A stretch of 64,000 nucleotides of DNA from the NCBI GenBank assembly GCA_017936885.1, contig JAGBEO010000011.1:186001-250000 (forward strand), read 5' to 3'. Origin of the DNA: Lachnospiraceae bacterium. Lineage in GTDB: Bacteria; Bacillota; Clostridia; Lachnospirales; Lachnospiraceae. Below, in pieces: positions 38,306-46,325 of the stretch. The notes beneath the pieces are model-generated. The model had not been told where the DNA came from and searched no databases. It was given only the letters and a program-made list of their open reading frames with translations. A program made the position numbers and the translations under genes. The first letter of the stretch is position 1; each line of letters opens with the position of its first letter.

Positions 38306-39802
38306 ATGCTTTTTAATTCGGTGCATTTTTTGTTTTTTTTCCCTATCGTTGTGGGAATCTATTATTTGTTGCCATACAAAATCAGAAATTACTGGCTGTT
38401 GGTTGCAAGCTACTATTTTTATATGTGTTGGAATGCAAAGTATCTATTGCTTCTTTTATTTTCAACAACGGTAACTTTTGTCTCTGGTCTTGCTGTTGAA
38501 AGAATAAAACAGATGGATCTGGAAGAAAGGTTGTGCAGACGATACAAAAAAATGTGTGTTGCCACAAGTTTTATACTAAATCTTTCCATATTATTTTTTT
38601 TCAAATATATGAATTTTGGAATGGAAAGTTTAAATCAGATATTAGAGAAGTTTCATATAGTATTAAATACGCCAAGATTTGACTTTCTGTTGCCGGTAGG
38701 TATATCCTTTTATACGTTTCAGGCATTGGGGTATACTGTGGATGTATACAGGGATCAAATATATGCTGAGAAAAATTTTTTCAGATATGCGTTATTTGTA
38801 TCTTTTTTTCCACAGTTGGTGGCAGGACCGATAGAACGCTCCAGAAACCTTCTAAAACAATTGGCAGAACAGAGAAAAGCTTCCTTTGATAATTTCCGTG
38901 ACGGTATATTGCTTATGCTTTGGGGGTACTTTTTAAAAGTTGTATTAGCAGATCGCATTGCTATTTTTGTAGATACGGCATATGGAGATATTGAAACATA
39001 TACGGGAACATATCTGTTGATTGCAACAATGTTATTTGCGATACAAATATATTGCGATTTTTCGGGATATTCAGTAATTGCTATGGGTACGGCAAAGATA
39101 TTAGGGATAGATTTGATGGAGAACTTCAGTTCACCGTATTTGTCTGAGTCCGTAGCCGAATTTTGGCGCAGATGGCATATTTCCCTGTCTGGTTGGTTTA
39201 AGGACTATCTGTATATTCCCTTGGGAGGAAACCGCAAAGGGAAAAAGCGAAAATACATAAATCTGTTAATTACATTTGGTGTGAGTGGTTTATGGCATGG
39301 TGCAAACTGGACATATGTGGTTTGGGGATTTTTGAATGGAATATTTCAAATCATTGGTGATTTGTTACTTCCGCTTAAGAGAAGAGCGGTGGTACTTTTG
39401 GATATTAAGACAAACAGTCTGAGTCATAAGATGATGAAGACTGTTGCGACATTTTTATTGGTTGATTTTACGTGGATTTTCTTTAGAGCATCTTCTATTC
39501 GTGAATCGCTCAGAATTATTAAAAGAATAGTTACGGTGCAAAATCCGTGGATTCTTTTGGATGGCTCTTTGTATACATGTGGTTTGGATCAGAAGAATTT
39601 TCAATTGATGATATGGGGCATCATTTTGTTAATGACCGCAGACGTATGTAAATACAAGGGGATTAAATTGAGAAAAGTGATTGCAGAACAGGATTATTGG
39701 GCCCAATGTTTCCTTGTAGTAGTTTTTTCAATAGGTATTCTGTTATTTGGAATTTGGGGCATTGGTTATGATGCAGCAAATTTTATTTATTTTCAATTTT
39801 GA
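38306..39802 (+). CDS. MBOAT family O-acyltransferase (AlgI type), AT-rich gene
   Basis: A 498-aa polytopic membrane acyltransferase. It starts MLFNSVHFLFFFPIVV and has EFWRRWHISLSGWFKDY, YIPLGGNRKG and the catalytic His331 in SGLWHGANW. GAAGGAGA stands 7-8 bases before the ATG at 38306; the frame is open 33 codons further upstream but lacks a start with support. It is followed by an SGNH partner only 12 bases after its stop codon, so the two are translated together. Base and codon use (many TTT, ATA, TTA codons) differ visibly from most of the window, suggesting separate acquisition. Confidence 0.92.
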   Translation: MLFNSVHFLFFFPIVVGIYYLLPYKIRNYWLLVASYYFYMCWNAKYLLLLLFSTTVTFVSGLAVERIKQMDLEERLCRRYKKMCVATSFILNLSILFFFKYMNFGMESLNQILEKFHIVLNTPRFDFLLPVGISFYTFQALGYTVDVYRDQIYAEKNFFRYALFVSFFPQLVAGPIERSRNLLKQLAEQRKASFDNFRDGILLMLWGYFLKVVLADRIAIFVDTAYGDIETYTGTYLLIATMLFAIQIYCDFSGYSVIAMGTAKILGIDLMENFSSPYLSESVAEFWRRWHISLSGWFKDYLYIPLGGNRKGKKRKYINLLITFGVSGLWHGANWTYVVWGFLNGIFQIIGDLLLPLKRRAVVLLDIKTNSLSHKMMKTVATFLLVDFTWIFFRASSIRESLRIIKRIVTVQNPWILLDGSLYTCGLDQKNFQLMIWGIILLMTADVCKYKGIKLRKVIAEQDYWAQCFLVVVFSIGILLFGIWGIGYDAANFIYFQF

Positions 39803-39814
39803 TTGGAGTTTTTT

Positions 39815-41266
39815 ATGAGAAAAATCAACAAAATTTTATGTGTGGTTATATCACTTTTATTGTTTTGCCAAGGAATACATGTATTGAGTTTTTTGACGGA
39901 AAATAAGAAGCTGTCTTATAGCAAAACAAGTGAGTTTATCGCGACAGGTAACGAGTACGATATATTATTTTTTGGTACGAGTCATATGGCAATGAGTGTG
40001 TATCCAATGGAGTTGTGGAAAGATTATGGTATTACATCTTATAATTTAGCGGGAAATGGGCATCCGATAGCAGCTTCTTATTGGGTCATGATGAATGCGT
40101 TTGATTATTCCTCACCTAAGTTGGTTGTCATAGACTGTTATCAATTGGAGGGAAATTCGAAAGTACCTGATGATGGTAAATTTACGCATGAATCATTTGA
40201 TGCGTTTCCCCTAAGTGTGACTAAATATCAAGCTATATGCGATTTGTTTGAGAATATGGAGGAAAGAGTAGAATATTTGTGGGATTTTTCGATGTATCAT
40301 AGCAGATGGTATGAACTTGAACATGATGATTTTGAACCGAAATATGGAATGGGAAAAGGTGCATATTATAATGAATTTGTAGAAGTCCCAGATAAAATTC
40401 CGCAAATTGGTCAGGAATCTGAGATTGAGCTTAATTCAACCAGTGTTGTATATTTGGAAAAGATGATAAAAGAATGTAAGAAAAGAGATATAGAGGTGCT
40501 ATTGACTTACATGCCTTTTCCGGCGCAGGAAGAAGATCAGTTAGTGGCGAAATGTATAAATTACATAGCAGAGGAATATGATGTTAATTATATCAATTTT
40601 TTGGAGCATGGTGTTGTAAATTATAATGTTGACTGTAACGACTCGAATTCACACTTAAATGCATCTGGTGCAAGAAAGGTGACAGAATATTTGGGGAGCT
40701 ATATGCAGGAAGAATATGATATCCCAGATCATAGAGGAGAAACAGAATACAATAGTTGGAATGATGATTATTCGGATTATTTAGTATATAAGAAAGAAAG
40801 GTTGCAAAGCAAAGAATCTTTAAAAAATTATATTATGTTGTTGGCAGATAAAAATTATAGTTATTGTGTTTTTGTGAGGAAAGATATAAGGATATGGGAG
40901 GATGATGCACAATATCAAGAGTTGTTTGTTAATCTTGCATTAGGAAAAACATTAAATAAATTATCAGATTCAATTGAACAACAGGAAGACTATTTTGTTG
41001 TTGTGGATAATGAAAATGGGCAAGTTTTGGAGTGCATGGGAGATGAGGAACTTGAGAAAATTGCAACTTCATTTGGAACACTTACCTATCTATCAGAGAA
41101 GGATAATAGACAGCTATATTTTGAAGATAATGAGGAAGATTATATAATAGAGCAGTTTGAGGATAGCGGAGAACCTGAAATACAAATTATTGTTTTCGAT
41201 AATGCAGATGGTAAGATTATTGATGTGGCAAGATTCGATGAAACACTAACATATATTAGAAAATAA
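39815..41266 (+). CDS. SGNH/DltD-like membrane-anchored partner of MBOAT
   Basis: A 483-aa protein with one N-terminal membrane helix (about 7-25) and an outer SGNH-like domain. The Ser lies in ILFFGTSHMAMSV and the Asp/His pair in NDSNSHLNASGA (around residue 280). After the SGNH domain come about 180 extra residues that are acidic and have no recognised domain, an unusual C-terminal addition compared with the partners at 14706 and 45166. It probably moves the acyl group delivered by the preceding MBOAT protein to a glycan. GGAG precedes the ATG at 39815. The gene is strikingly AT-rich like its partner. Confidence 0.78.
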   Translation: MRKINKILCVVISLLLFCQGIHVLSFLTENKKLSYSKTSEFIATGNEYDILFFGTSHMAMSVYPMELWKDYGITSYNLAGNGHPIAASYWVMMNAFDYSSPKLVVIDCYQLEGNSKVPDDGKFTHESFDAFPLSVTKYQAICDLFENMEERVEYLWDFSMYHSRWYELEHDDFEPKYGMGKGAYYNEFVEVPDKIPQIGQESEIELNSTSVVYLEKMIKECKKRDIEVLLTYMPFPAQEEDQLVAKCINYIAEEYDVNYINFLEHGVVNYNVDCNDSNSHLNASGARKVTEYLGSYMQEEYDIPDHRGETEYNSWNDDYSDYLVYKKERLQSKESLKNYIMLLADKNYSYCVFVRKDIRIWEDDAQYQELFVNLALGKTLNKLSDSIEQQEDYFVVVDNENGQVLECMGDEELEKIATSFGTLTYLSEKDNRQLYFEDNEEDYIIEQFEDSGEPEIQIIVFDNADGKIIDVARFDETLTYIRK

Positions 41267-41279
41267 AAGAGGAAAATCA

Positions 41280-42569
41280 ATGATATCAATTATCAGTTTA
41301 CTTTTTTGGCTGCTCATCATCCCTTTTTGTATCGGGCTGATACCGGCTAATTTCATATTACCATATAAAAGAAATCCGGGAGTCGTGATCCTTGCGGGAT
41401 ATTTTTGCATGTGGGCGCTTTTTGAAGTGATCACAATACCGGCGGTGCTCTGGGTACAGTATCATAATTTCAGTGTGGCTTCTAATTGTTTTACGGTACT
41501 TAGTATTGCCGGTGCAATCGGCGGGCTGCTTGTTTGGCAGCGCAATACGAAAAAGGGAAAACCGGGACTGCTATTTGGGAGCAATAAGAAGAAAAATGAC
41601 ACTTGTGTCACAAGAAAAGAACCAATGCATCGCTTTGCTGAAATAAAAGCAACTGAAATAAAAAATGACGATTATGTCATAAAAAAGAAAAGAATGAAGC
41701 ATCTTATAGACATGACATGGGCAGAATGTGTAGAATGGTTGCTTTTTCTTGCACTGGTAGGATTTCAGTTATATAAGGCGCTTGCTTATTCCTCTTTTGA
41801 CGGAGATGATGCGTATTATGTGGTAGAATCCCTGCTGGCTCAGCAGGCGGATGTGATGTACCGCATTCTGCCCTATACGGGAGGCTCCACGGGGCTGGAT
41901 GTGCGTCATGTGCTGGCGGTATTTCCCATGTGGGTAGCCTTTGTGGCAGTAAAGAGTGGCATTCATGCAACCATCGTATCTCATGTGGTTATGCCGATCG
42001 TGCTGATCCCGCTGACCTATCTTGTGTATTATGAGATCGGGAAAATGCTGTTTGCCGGTAAGCCCAGCAGAGAAGCCGGCCAGGCAAAGGAAAATGAGAA
42101 GAAAGAGACCGGAAAGGGACGGGACAAAAACAGCAGCCTGCCGGGACAACAGGAAAATCTGCCCGTGTTTATGATTGTTATGGCAATGTTCCAGATCTTT
42201 GGCAATGTGTCCATCTATACCAACGAGACTTTCTTCCTAACCAGAACATGGCAGGGCAAGGCGGTCGCGGGGAGTCTTGTGATTCCGGCATTTTTATGGC
42301 TGTTTTTGTGGATTTATGACGGCGTGAAAAAAGAGAAAAGAGCAGATGCCGGGCTGTGGATTCTTTTTGTATGTGTCAATATGACGGCGGGAATCTGCAG
42401 TTCTATCGCGGTGTTCATTGTTTCGATTCTGATTGTGGTAACTGCCTTTTGCCTGATGCTTGCGGAACGGGATATTAAGGTGCTTTTTAAGATAGGAGCC
42501 GCCTGTATTCCAAATGTTATTTACATGGGAATTTACGTGGTCATGGCGTACAGTTATCTGTTGTCATAG
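41280..42569 (+). CDS. DUF6077-like membrane protein, N-terminal part (possible broken gene)
   Basis: A 429-aa polytopic membrane protein that I associate with DUF6077 from memory. It starts with two helices, has a charged cytosolic insert (about 95-145), then SSFDGDDAYYVVESLLAQQ, an acidic outer loop like those of GT-C transferases. More helices follow up to a TAG at 42567. The protein stops in the middle of a helix-rich region. The reading frame 42601-43389 continues with matching character in another frame. Together they would make one protein of about 690 aa, usual for such transferases. Either the gene is disrupted or the two parts are made separately. GAGGA precedes the ATG. Confidence 0.65.
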   Translation: MISIISLLFWLLIIPFCIGLIPANFILPYKRNPGVVILAGYFCMWALFEVITIPAVLWVQYHNFSVASNCFTVLSIAGAIGGLLVWQRNTKKGKPGLLFGSNKKKNDTCVTRKEPMHRFAEIKATEIKNDDYVIKKKRMKHLIDMTWAECVEWLLFLALVGFQLYKALAYSSFDGDDAYYVVESLLAQQADVMYRILPYTGGSTGLDVRHVLAVFPMWVAFVAVKSGIHATIVSHVVMPIVLIPLTYLVYYEIGKMLFAGKPSREAGQAKENEKKETGKGRDKNSSLPGQQENLPVFMIVMAMFQIFGNVSIYTNETFFLTRTWQGKAVAGSLVIPAFLWLFLWIYDGVKKEKRADAGLWILFVCVNMTAGICSSIAVFIVSILIVVTAFCLMLAERDIKVLFKIGAACIPNVIYMGIYVVMAYSYLLS

Positions 42570-42600
42570 GGAATGAAGAATCTGGAAATGGAGCAGACTC

Positions 42601-43389
42601 ATGTGGGGTATTTTTTTAGAGAGTGTAGTGATATTTAAAAATTATATGGGCTTTCATGAGGGCAGCTATCTGGCAGGCATTTATCTTTTTATCCTGCTGT
42701 ATTTATGGCTGACGGAGAAGGACAAGCACAGACGTGCCATTTTTGTCTATGCACCGACCCTGTTGCTTCTTATGTTTTTCTGTCCGTTGTTTCGTAAGCT
42801 TTTTGTGCGGGTACTGGATGATTCGGAGACTTATTACCGGCTGCTGTGGCTTCTGCAGATGAGTCTTGTCAGTGCTTACGGAATGGTTAAGCTGTGCGGC
42901 AGACACCGCAGAATCGGCCTTATCATTATATGTGTGGCGGTCATTGCCTGCGGTAATTACGTGTATGACAGTGAGCACATTACGAAAGCGGAGAATATTT
43001 ACCATCTGCCTCAGGAAGCCATTGATATCGTAGACATGATAGAACCGGAGGAAGGGCGTATTACCGTGCTGGTACCGGCAGATTTGATCTATTATGTGCG
43101 GCAGTACAGCACGAATATAGAGCTACCCTACGGCAGGGAGATGCTGATTGCCAGATGGGATTATTATCATGCCATGTATGAAGCGATGGAAAAGGCGGAA
43201 GTCATAGAAACAGAGAGCTTTGTGGAACTGACCAGGGATGCGGAAGTGAACGGGGGACATCCCTGTACTTATGTGGTGTTAAAGGAAGACCGTGAGATAG
43301 AGGAGCCTTTGACAGATTACGGATTTGAGATATATGGTCAGGTGGGGGAGTTTGTTGTTTACAAAGATATGACATTAACGAATTCTTGA
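42601..43389 (+). CDS. C-terminal continuation of the DUF6077-like protein, separate frame
   Basis: A 262-aa frame with several membrane helices followed by an outer soluble domain of about 120 residues, the usual C-terminal layout of the large membrane proteins in this locus. It begins 31 bases after the stop of 41280-42569 in a different frame. It has GGAG about 9 bases before its ATG, so independent translation is possible. A seven-T run at 42611-42617 is close to the junction. Deleting one T would join this frame to codons right behind the TAG, though the TAG would remain. I regard it as the second half of a split gene, intact or decayed. Confidence 0.55.
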   Translation: MWGIFLESVVIFKNYMGFHEGSYLAGIYLFILLYLWLTEKDKHRRAIFVYAPTLLLLMFFCPLFRKLFVRVLDDSETYYRLLWLLQMSLVSAYGMVKLCGRHRRIGLIIICVAVIACGNYVYDSEHITKAENIYHLPQEAIDIVDMIEPEEGRITVLVPADLIYYVRQYSTNIELPYGREMLIARWDYYHAMYEAMEKAEVIETESFVELTRDAEVNGGHPCTYVVLKEDREIEEPLTDYGFEIYGQVGEFVVYKDMTLTNS

Positions 43390-43421
43390 GTGTGGGTTTT
43401 CAAGAGCACGGACTACATATG

Positions 43422-43435
43422 TGACATATATGTCA
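43422..43435. promoter_or_regulatory. Perfect 14-base palindrome upstream of an MBOAT gene
   Basis: TGACATATATGTCA is perfectly self-complementary and lies in the 173-base gap before the MBOAT gene at 43563. It could be an operator. The same dyad pattern TGACA-N4-TGTCA recurs inside several genes of the window, so a purely local operator role is uncertain. Confidence 0.4.
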
Positions 43436-43562
43436 TGATCAAATGTTCCATGACAGAGAGGGAAGCAGCACTGTAAAGAAATAAGAGAATAGATTATGAC
43501 ACGAACGCTATATTTGATTTTGAGTAACATTACAATTTTAGCATAGGAGTATTCTGTGGGAT

Positions 43563-45077
43563 ATGTTATTTAATTCTTATATTTTTGTTTTCATATTTTT
43601 TCCTATATGTCTGTTGGGATATTACGGGCTGCTGCATTATAAGCAGGAAAAGGCGGCAAAATTATTTCTGACAGTTATGTCACTTTGGTTTTACGGCTAT
43701 TTTAATGTATCCTATCTGCTGATCATGGTGGGGAGTATTCTGGTGAATTATTTCTTTCACCGGGTTCTGTCCCGGAATCCGAAAAAGCAGCTTATGATTC
43801 TGGCGGTAGTATGTAATCTGGGCGTTTTGTTCTACTTTAAATATTTTGATTTCTTTCTTGCCACGGTGAACAGTGTGTTTGGCACATCTTTGCTGCTGCG
43901 GGGAATCTTATTGCCGCTGGGAATCAGTTTTTTCACGTTCCAGCAGATTTCTTTCGTGGTGGACACCTACCGCGGTGAAATCCGGGACTGCGGTCTGATC
44001 GAATATGCACTGTTTGTATCTTTTTTCCCGCAGCTGATTGCGGGACCGATCGTGAATCACAGCGAAATGTTGCCTCAGTTTGATGCGATCGGGCACAAAC
44101 CTGTTTTGTGGGAACGGATAGCAGAAGGCATGGGTCTTTTTATCTTAGGGCTGGCGAAAAAGGTGTTGATCGCGGATACTTTTGGCGGGGGTGTTGACTA
44201 TGGGTATGCTAATTTGGCACAGCTTGGACGGATAGATGCCATACTGGTAATTTGTTTTTACACGCTGCAGTTGTATTTTGATTTCAGCGGTTATTGTGAT
44301 ATGGCGCGTGGAATCGGCAAGATGCTTGGCATCGAGATTCCGGTTAATTTTAATTCACCCTACAAAGCCACAAATATTATTGATTTTTGGAAAAGATGGC
44401 ATATTACCCTGAACCGTTTCTTTATGAAATATGTTTACATACCCCTTGGAGGCAACCGGAAAGGCGCGGCGCGGACTTACCTGAATCTGCTGATCGTATT
44501 CCTGTTGAGCGGTTTGTGGCACGGCGCAGGATGGAATTATATTGTCTGGGGAGCACTGCACGGTGTGTTGTATGTGATCACCAGATTTTGGCAGAAGCGA
44601 TTTGGAGGAATCCGGTCAAAATCAGAAAGACCTGAGAGTTGTCGTGAGGATGGTAACCGGAAATATCATGCTGCGGATCAGAAATGGGTGTCACGTGTTA
44701 TGCTTTTTGCTTACGTAAGCGTGGCATGGGTCTATTTCCGTGCAGAAAGTATCAGGCAGGCAAATCAAATGCTGCTTACGGCAATAAAAGGCCCAGTACA
44801 GAAAATATCGCTGGATCTGGCGGAATGTTTCCAGTTAGATGAGTTCTGGTATGTGATTAAGATACTGCATCTGGATCAGATGGTATACAGCAGATATATT
44901 CTGATGGCGGTTATTCTGATGGCAGGGCTTTACCTTGCTATGGTGGGGGCAAATGCGACACAGCGGATGGAACGGATGAAGTATAAGCCTGCTTCGGTGG
45001 TGGTTTTTGCGGTGCTTATGATATGGTGTGTATTGACATTTTCCCAGGTCAGCACTTTCCTGTATTTTAATTTTTAG
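43563..45077 (+). CDS. MBOAT family O-acyltransferase (AlgI type)
   Basis: A 504-aa polytopic membrane acyltransferase. It starts MLFNSYIFVFIFFPI and has DFWKRWHITLNRFFMKY, YIPLGGNRKG and the catalytic His320 in SGLWHGAGW. A basic cytosolic insert of about 35 residues (KSERPESCREDGNRK) sits after the core. The ribosome site is weak (AGGAG about 12 bases away). An SGNH partner follows 88 bases later in the same direction. GC content is like the rest of the locus, unlike the AT-rich MBOAT at 38306. It shares the AlgI-type motifs with 38306 and 15753 but differs in loops, so it is not a recent copy. Confidence 0.92.
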   Translation: MLFNSYIFVFIFFPICLLGYYGLLHYKQEKAAKLFLTVMSLWFYGYFNVSYLLIMVGSILVNYFFHRVLSRNPKKQLMILAVVCNLGVLFYFKYFDFFLATVNSVFGTSLLLRGILLPLGISFFTFQQISFVVDTYRGEIRDCGLIEYALFVSFFPQLIAGPIVNHSEMLPQFDAIGHKPVLWERIAEGMGLFILGLAKKVLIADTFGGGVDYGYANLAQLGRIDAILVICFYTLQLYFDFSGYCDMARGIGKMLGIEIPVNFNSPYKATNIIDFWKRWHITLNRFFMKYVYIPLGGNRKGAARTYLNLLIVFLLSGLWHGAGWNYIVWGALHGVLYVITRFWQKRFGGIRSKSERPESCREDGNRKYHAADQKWVSRVMLFAYVSVAWVYFRAESIRQANQMLLTAIKGPVQKISLDLAECFQLDEFWYVIKILHLDQMVYSRYILMAVILMAGLYLAMVGANATQRMERMKYKPASVVVFAVLMIWCVLTFSQVSTFLYFNF

Positions 45078-45165
45078 AACGGTTTGTTATGCCTTGGCGC
45101 AGCAGTTTTTGGCGGGAAAGATAAGGTTGTAAAAATTTGCTAAGTAGAAAAGGTAAGATTATCCG

Positions 45166-46221
45166 ATGCACAAACATAAGAAGTGGCTGTTTGCCACAAT
45201 CCTTACATTTTTAATAGGTCTGATTGCAGAAGCAGCGGTGGTGGTTTATGTAGATCCGTTTTTCCAGTATCATGCGCCCCTTGAGAACTTTCCTTATCTG
45301 GTAGATAATCAGCTAAGCCAGAATCCGGGTATGGCGAAGAACATGACATACGACAGCGTGATTCTGGGATCCTCCATGACTGTGAATTTTAATACCAACT
45401 GGTTTGATGAACTGATGGGACTGGATACCGTTAAGCTGAATTACAGCGGTGCATATCCCAAAGATCAGGCGAACATCATGGAGCGGATATTTTCCAGTGA
45501 TAATCAGGTGAAAGCAGTGTTTTTGGGTGTGGATGTAATGACGTACACTGGCGGTGTGGAGGAGACGAAGTATCCGATTCCTGAGTATCTTTATGATGAT
45601 TCTGTCTGGAATGATGCAGAGTATTTGTGGAATAAGGATGTGTTCTTAAATTATATACTGCGTCCGATTGCAGACCCTGATAAGACTGATCTGGCAACGG
45701 TGTATCAGAGTTGGTGGACGGATGAGTACTATAATATCCAGTGGGTAATGCACAACTATGAACAGCCGGAACAGATAGCAGAAGAAACGCGGGCGGATGC
45801 TTATATTGAAAGCGTGCGCAAGAACTTGGATACGAATATCTGCCCTTATATTGAGCGGAATCCGGATACGACTTTTTACATTTTCTTCCCACCTTACAGC
45901 ATCCTTTATTGGAATGATGTGATACGGGAGAATCACTTGGAGGCGACTATGGCGGAGTATCAGTATATTGCAGACAGAATGTTTGCTTATGACAATGTGA
46001 GGGTGTTTTATTTCCCGAATCAGGAATGGATTGTGACGGATCTGAACAATTATGCTGATTACAGCCATTATCACAGGGATATCAATTATTATATGACGCA
46101 GTGTTTTGCAGACGGAAGCTGCGAGGTTGCCGATTCAAAGGAGATGGTGCAGGCACTGGAACGGATGAGGGAGATTATTGAAGCATTTGATTTTGAAGAA
46201 CTGTTTTCGGTTGAATATTAG
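45166..46221 (+). CDS. SGNH/DltD-like membrane-anchored partner of MBOAT
   Basis: A 351-aa protein with an N-terminal membrane helix (residues 8-28) and an outer domain. Conserved landmarks are VYVDPFFQYH behind the helix, the candidate Ser in DSVILGSSMTVNF, and DYSHYHRDINYYM near the C-terminus, which supplies Asp and His. This combination is common in small SGNH proteins next to MBOAT genes of Firmicutes. It probably receives the acyl group from the MBOAT made by the gene before it. It ends the operon at a strong terminator. Confidence 0.75.
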   Translation: MHKHKKWLFATILTFLIGLIAEAAVVVYVDPFFQYHAPLENFPYLVDNQLSQNPGMAKNMTYDSVILGSSMTVNFNTNWFDELMGLDTVKLNYSGAYPKDQANIMERIFSSDNQVKAVFLGVDVMTYTGGVEETKYPIPEYLYDDSVWNDAEYLWNKDVFLNYILRPIADPDKTDLATVYQSWWTDEYYNIQWVMHNYEQPEQIAEETRADAYIESVRKNLDTNICPYIERNPDTTFYIFFPPYSILYWNDVIRENHLEATMAEYQYIADRMFAYDNVRVFYFPNQEWIVTDLNNYADYSHYHRDINYYMTQCFADGSCEVADSKEMVQALERMREIIEAFDFEELFSVEY

Positions 46222-46278
46222 TTTCCTTTTGTGAGAGAGAGCTAAAAGTTATTCTCTGATCATGTTTCATGAATTAAT

Positions 46279-46322
46279 AAAGCCTGTGTGATACAGTGTC
46301 GCACAGGCTTAAATTTTTTTTT
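46279..46322 (+). terminator. Strong intrinsic terminator
   Basis: A 12-base stem AAGCCTGTGTGA / TCGCACAGGCTT (one G-T pair) with a short loop, followed by AAA and nine T. It ends the MBOAT-SGNH operon just before a convergent gene. Confidence 0.85.
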
Positions 46323-46325
46323 ACC

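Noticed and set aside
42567-42569. Recoding of the TAG stop (for example pyrrolysine) in the DUF6077-like gene
   Set aside because: Reading through TAG reaches a stop a few codons later unless a frameshift also occurs, and no recoding machinery or signal is visible.
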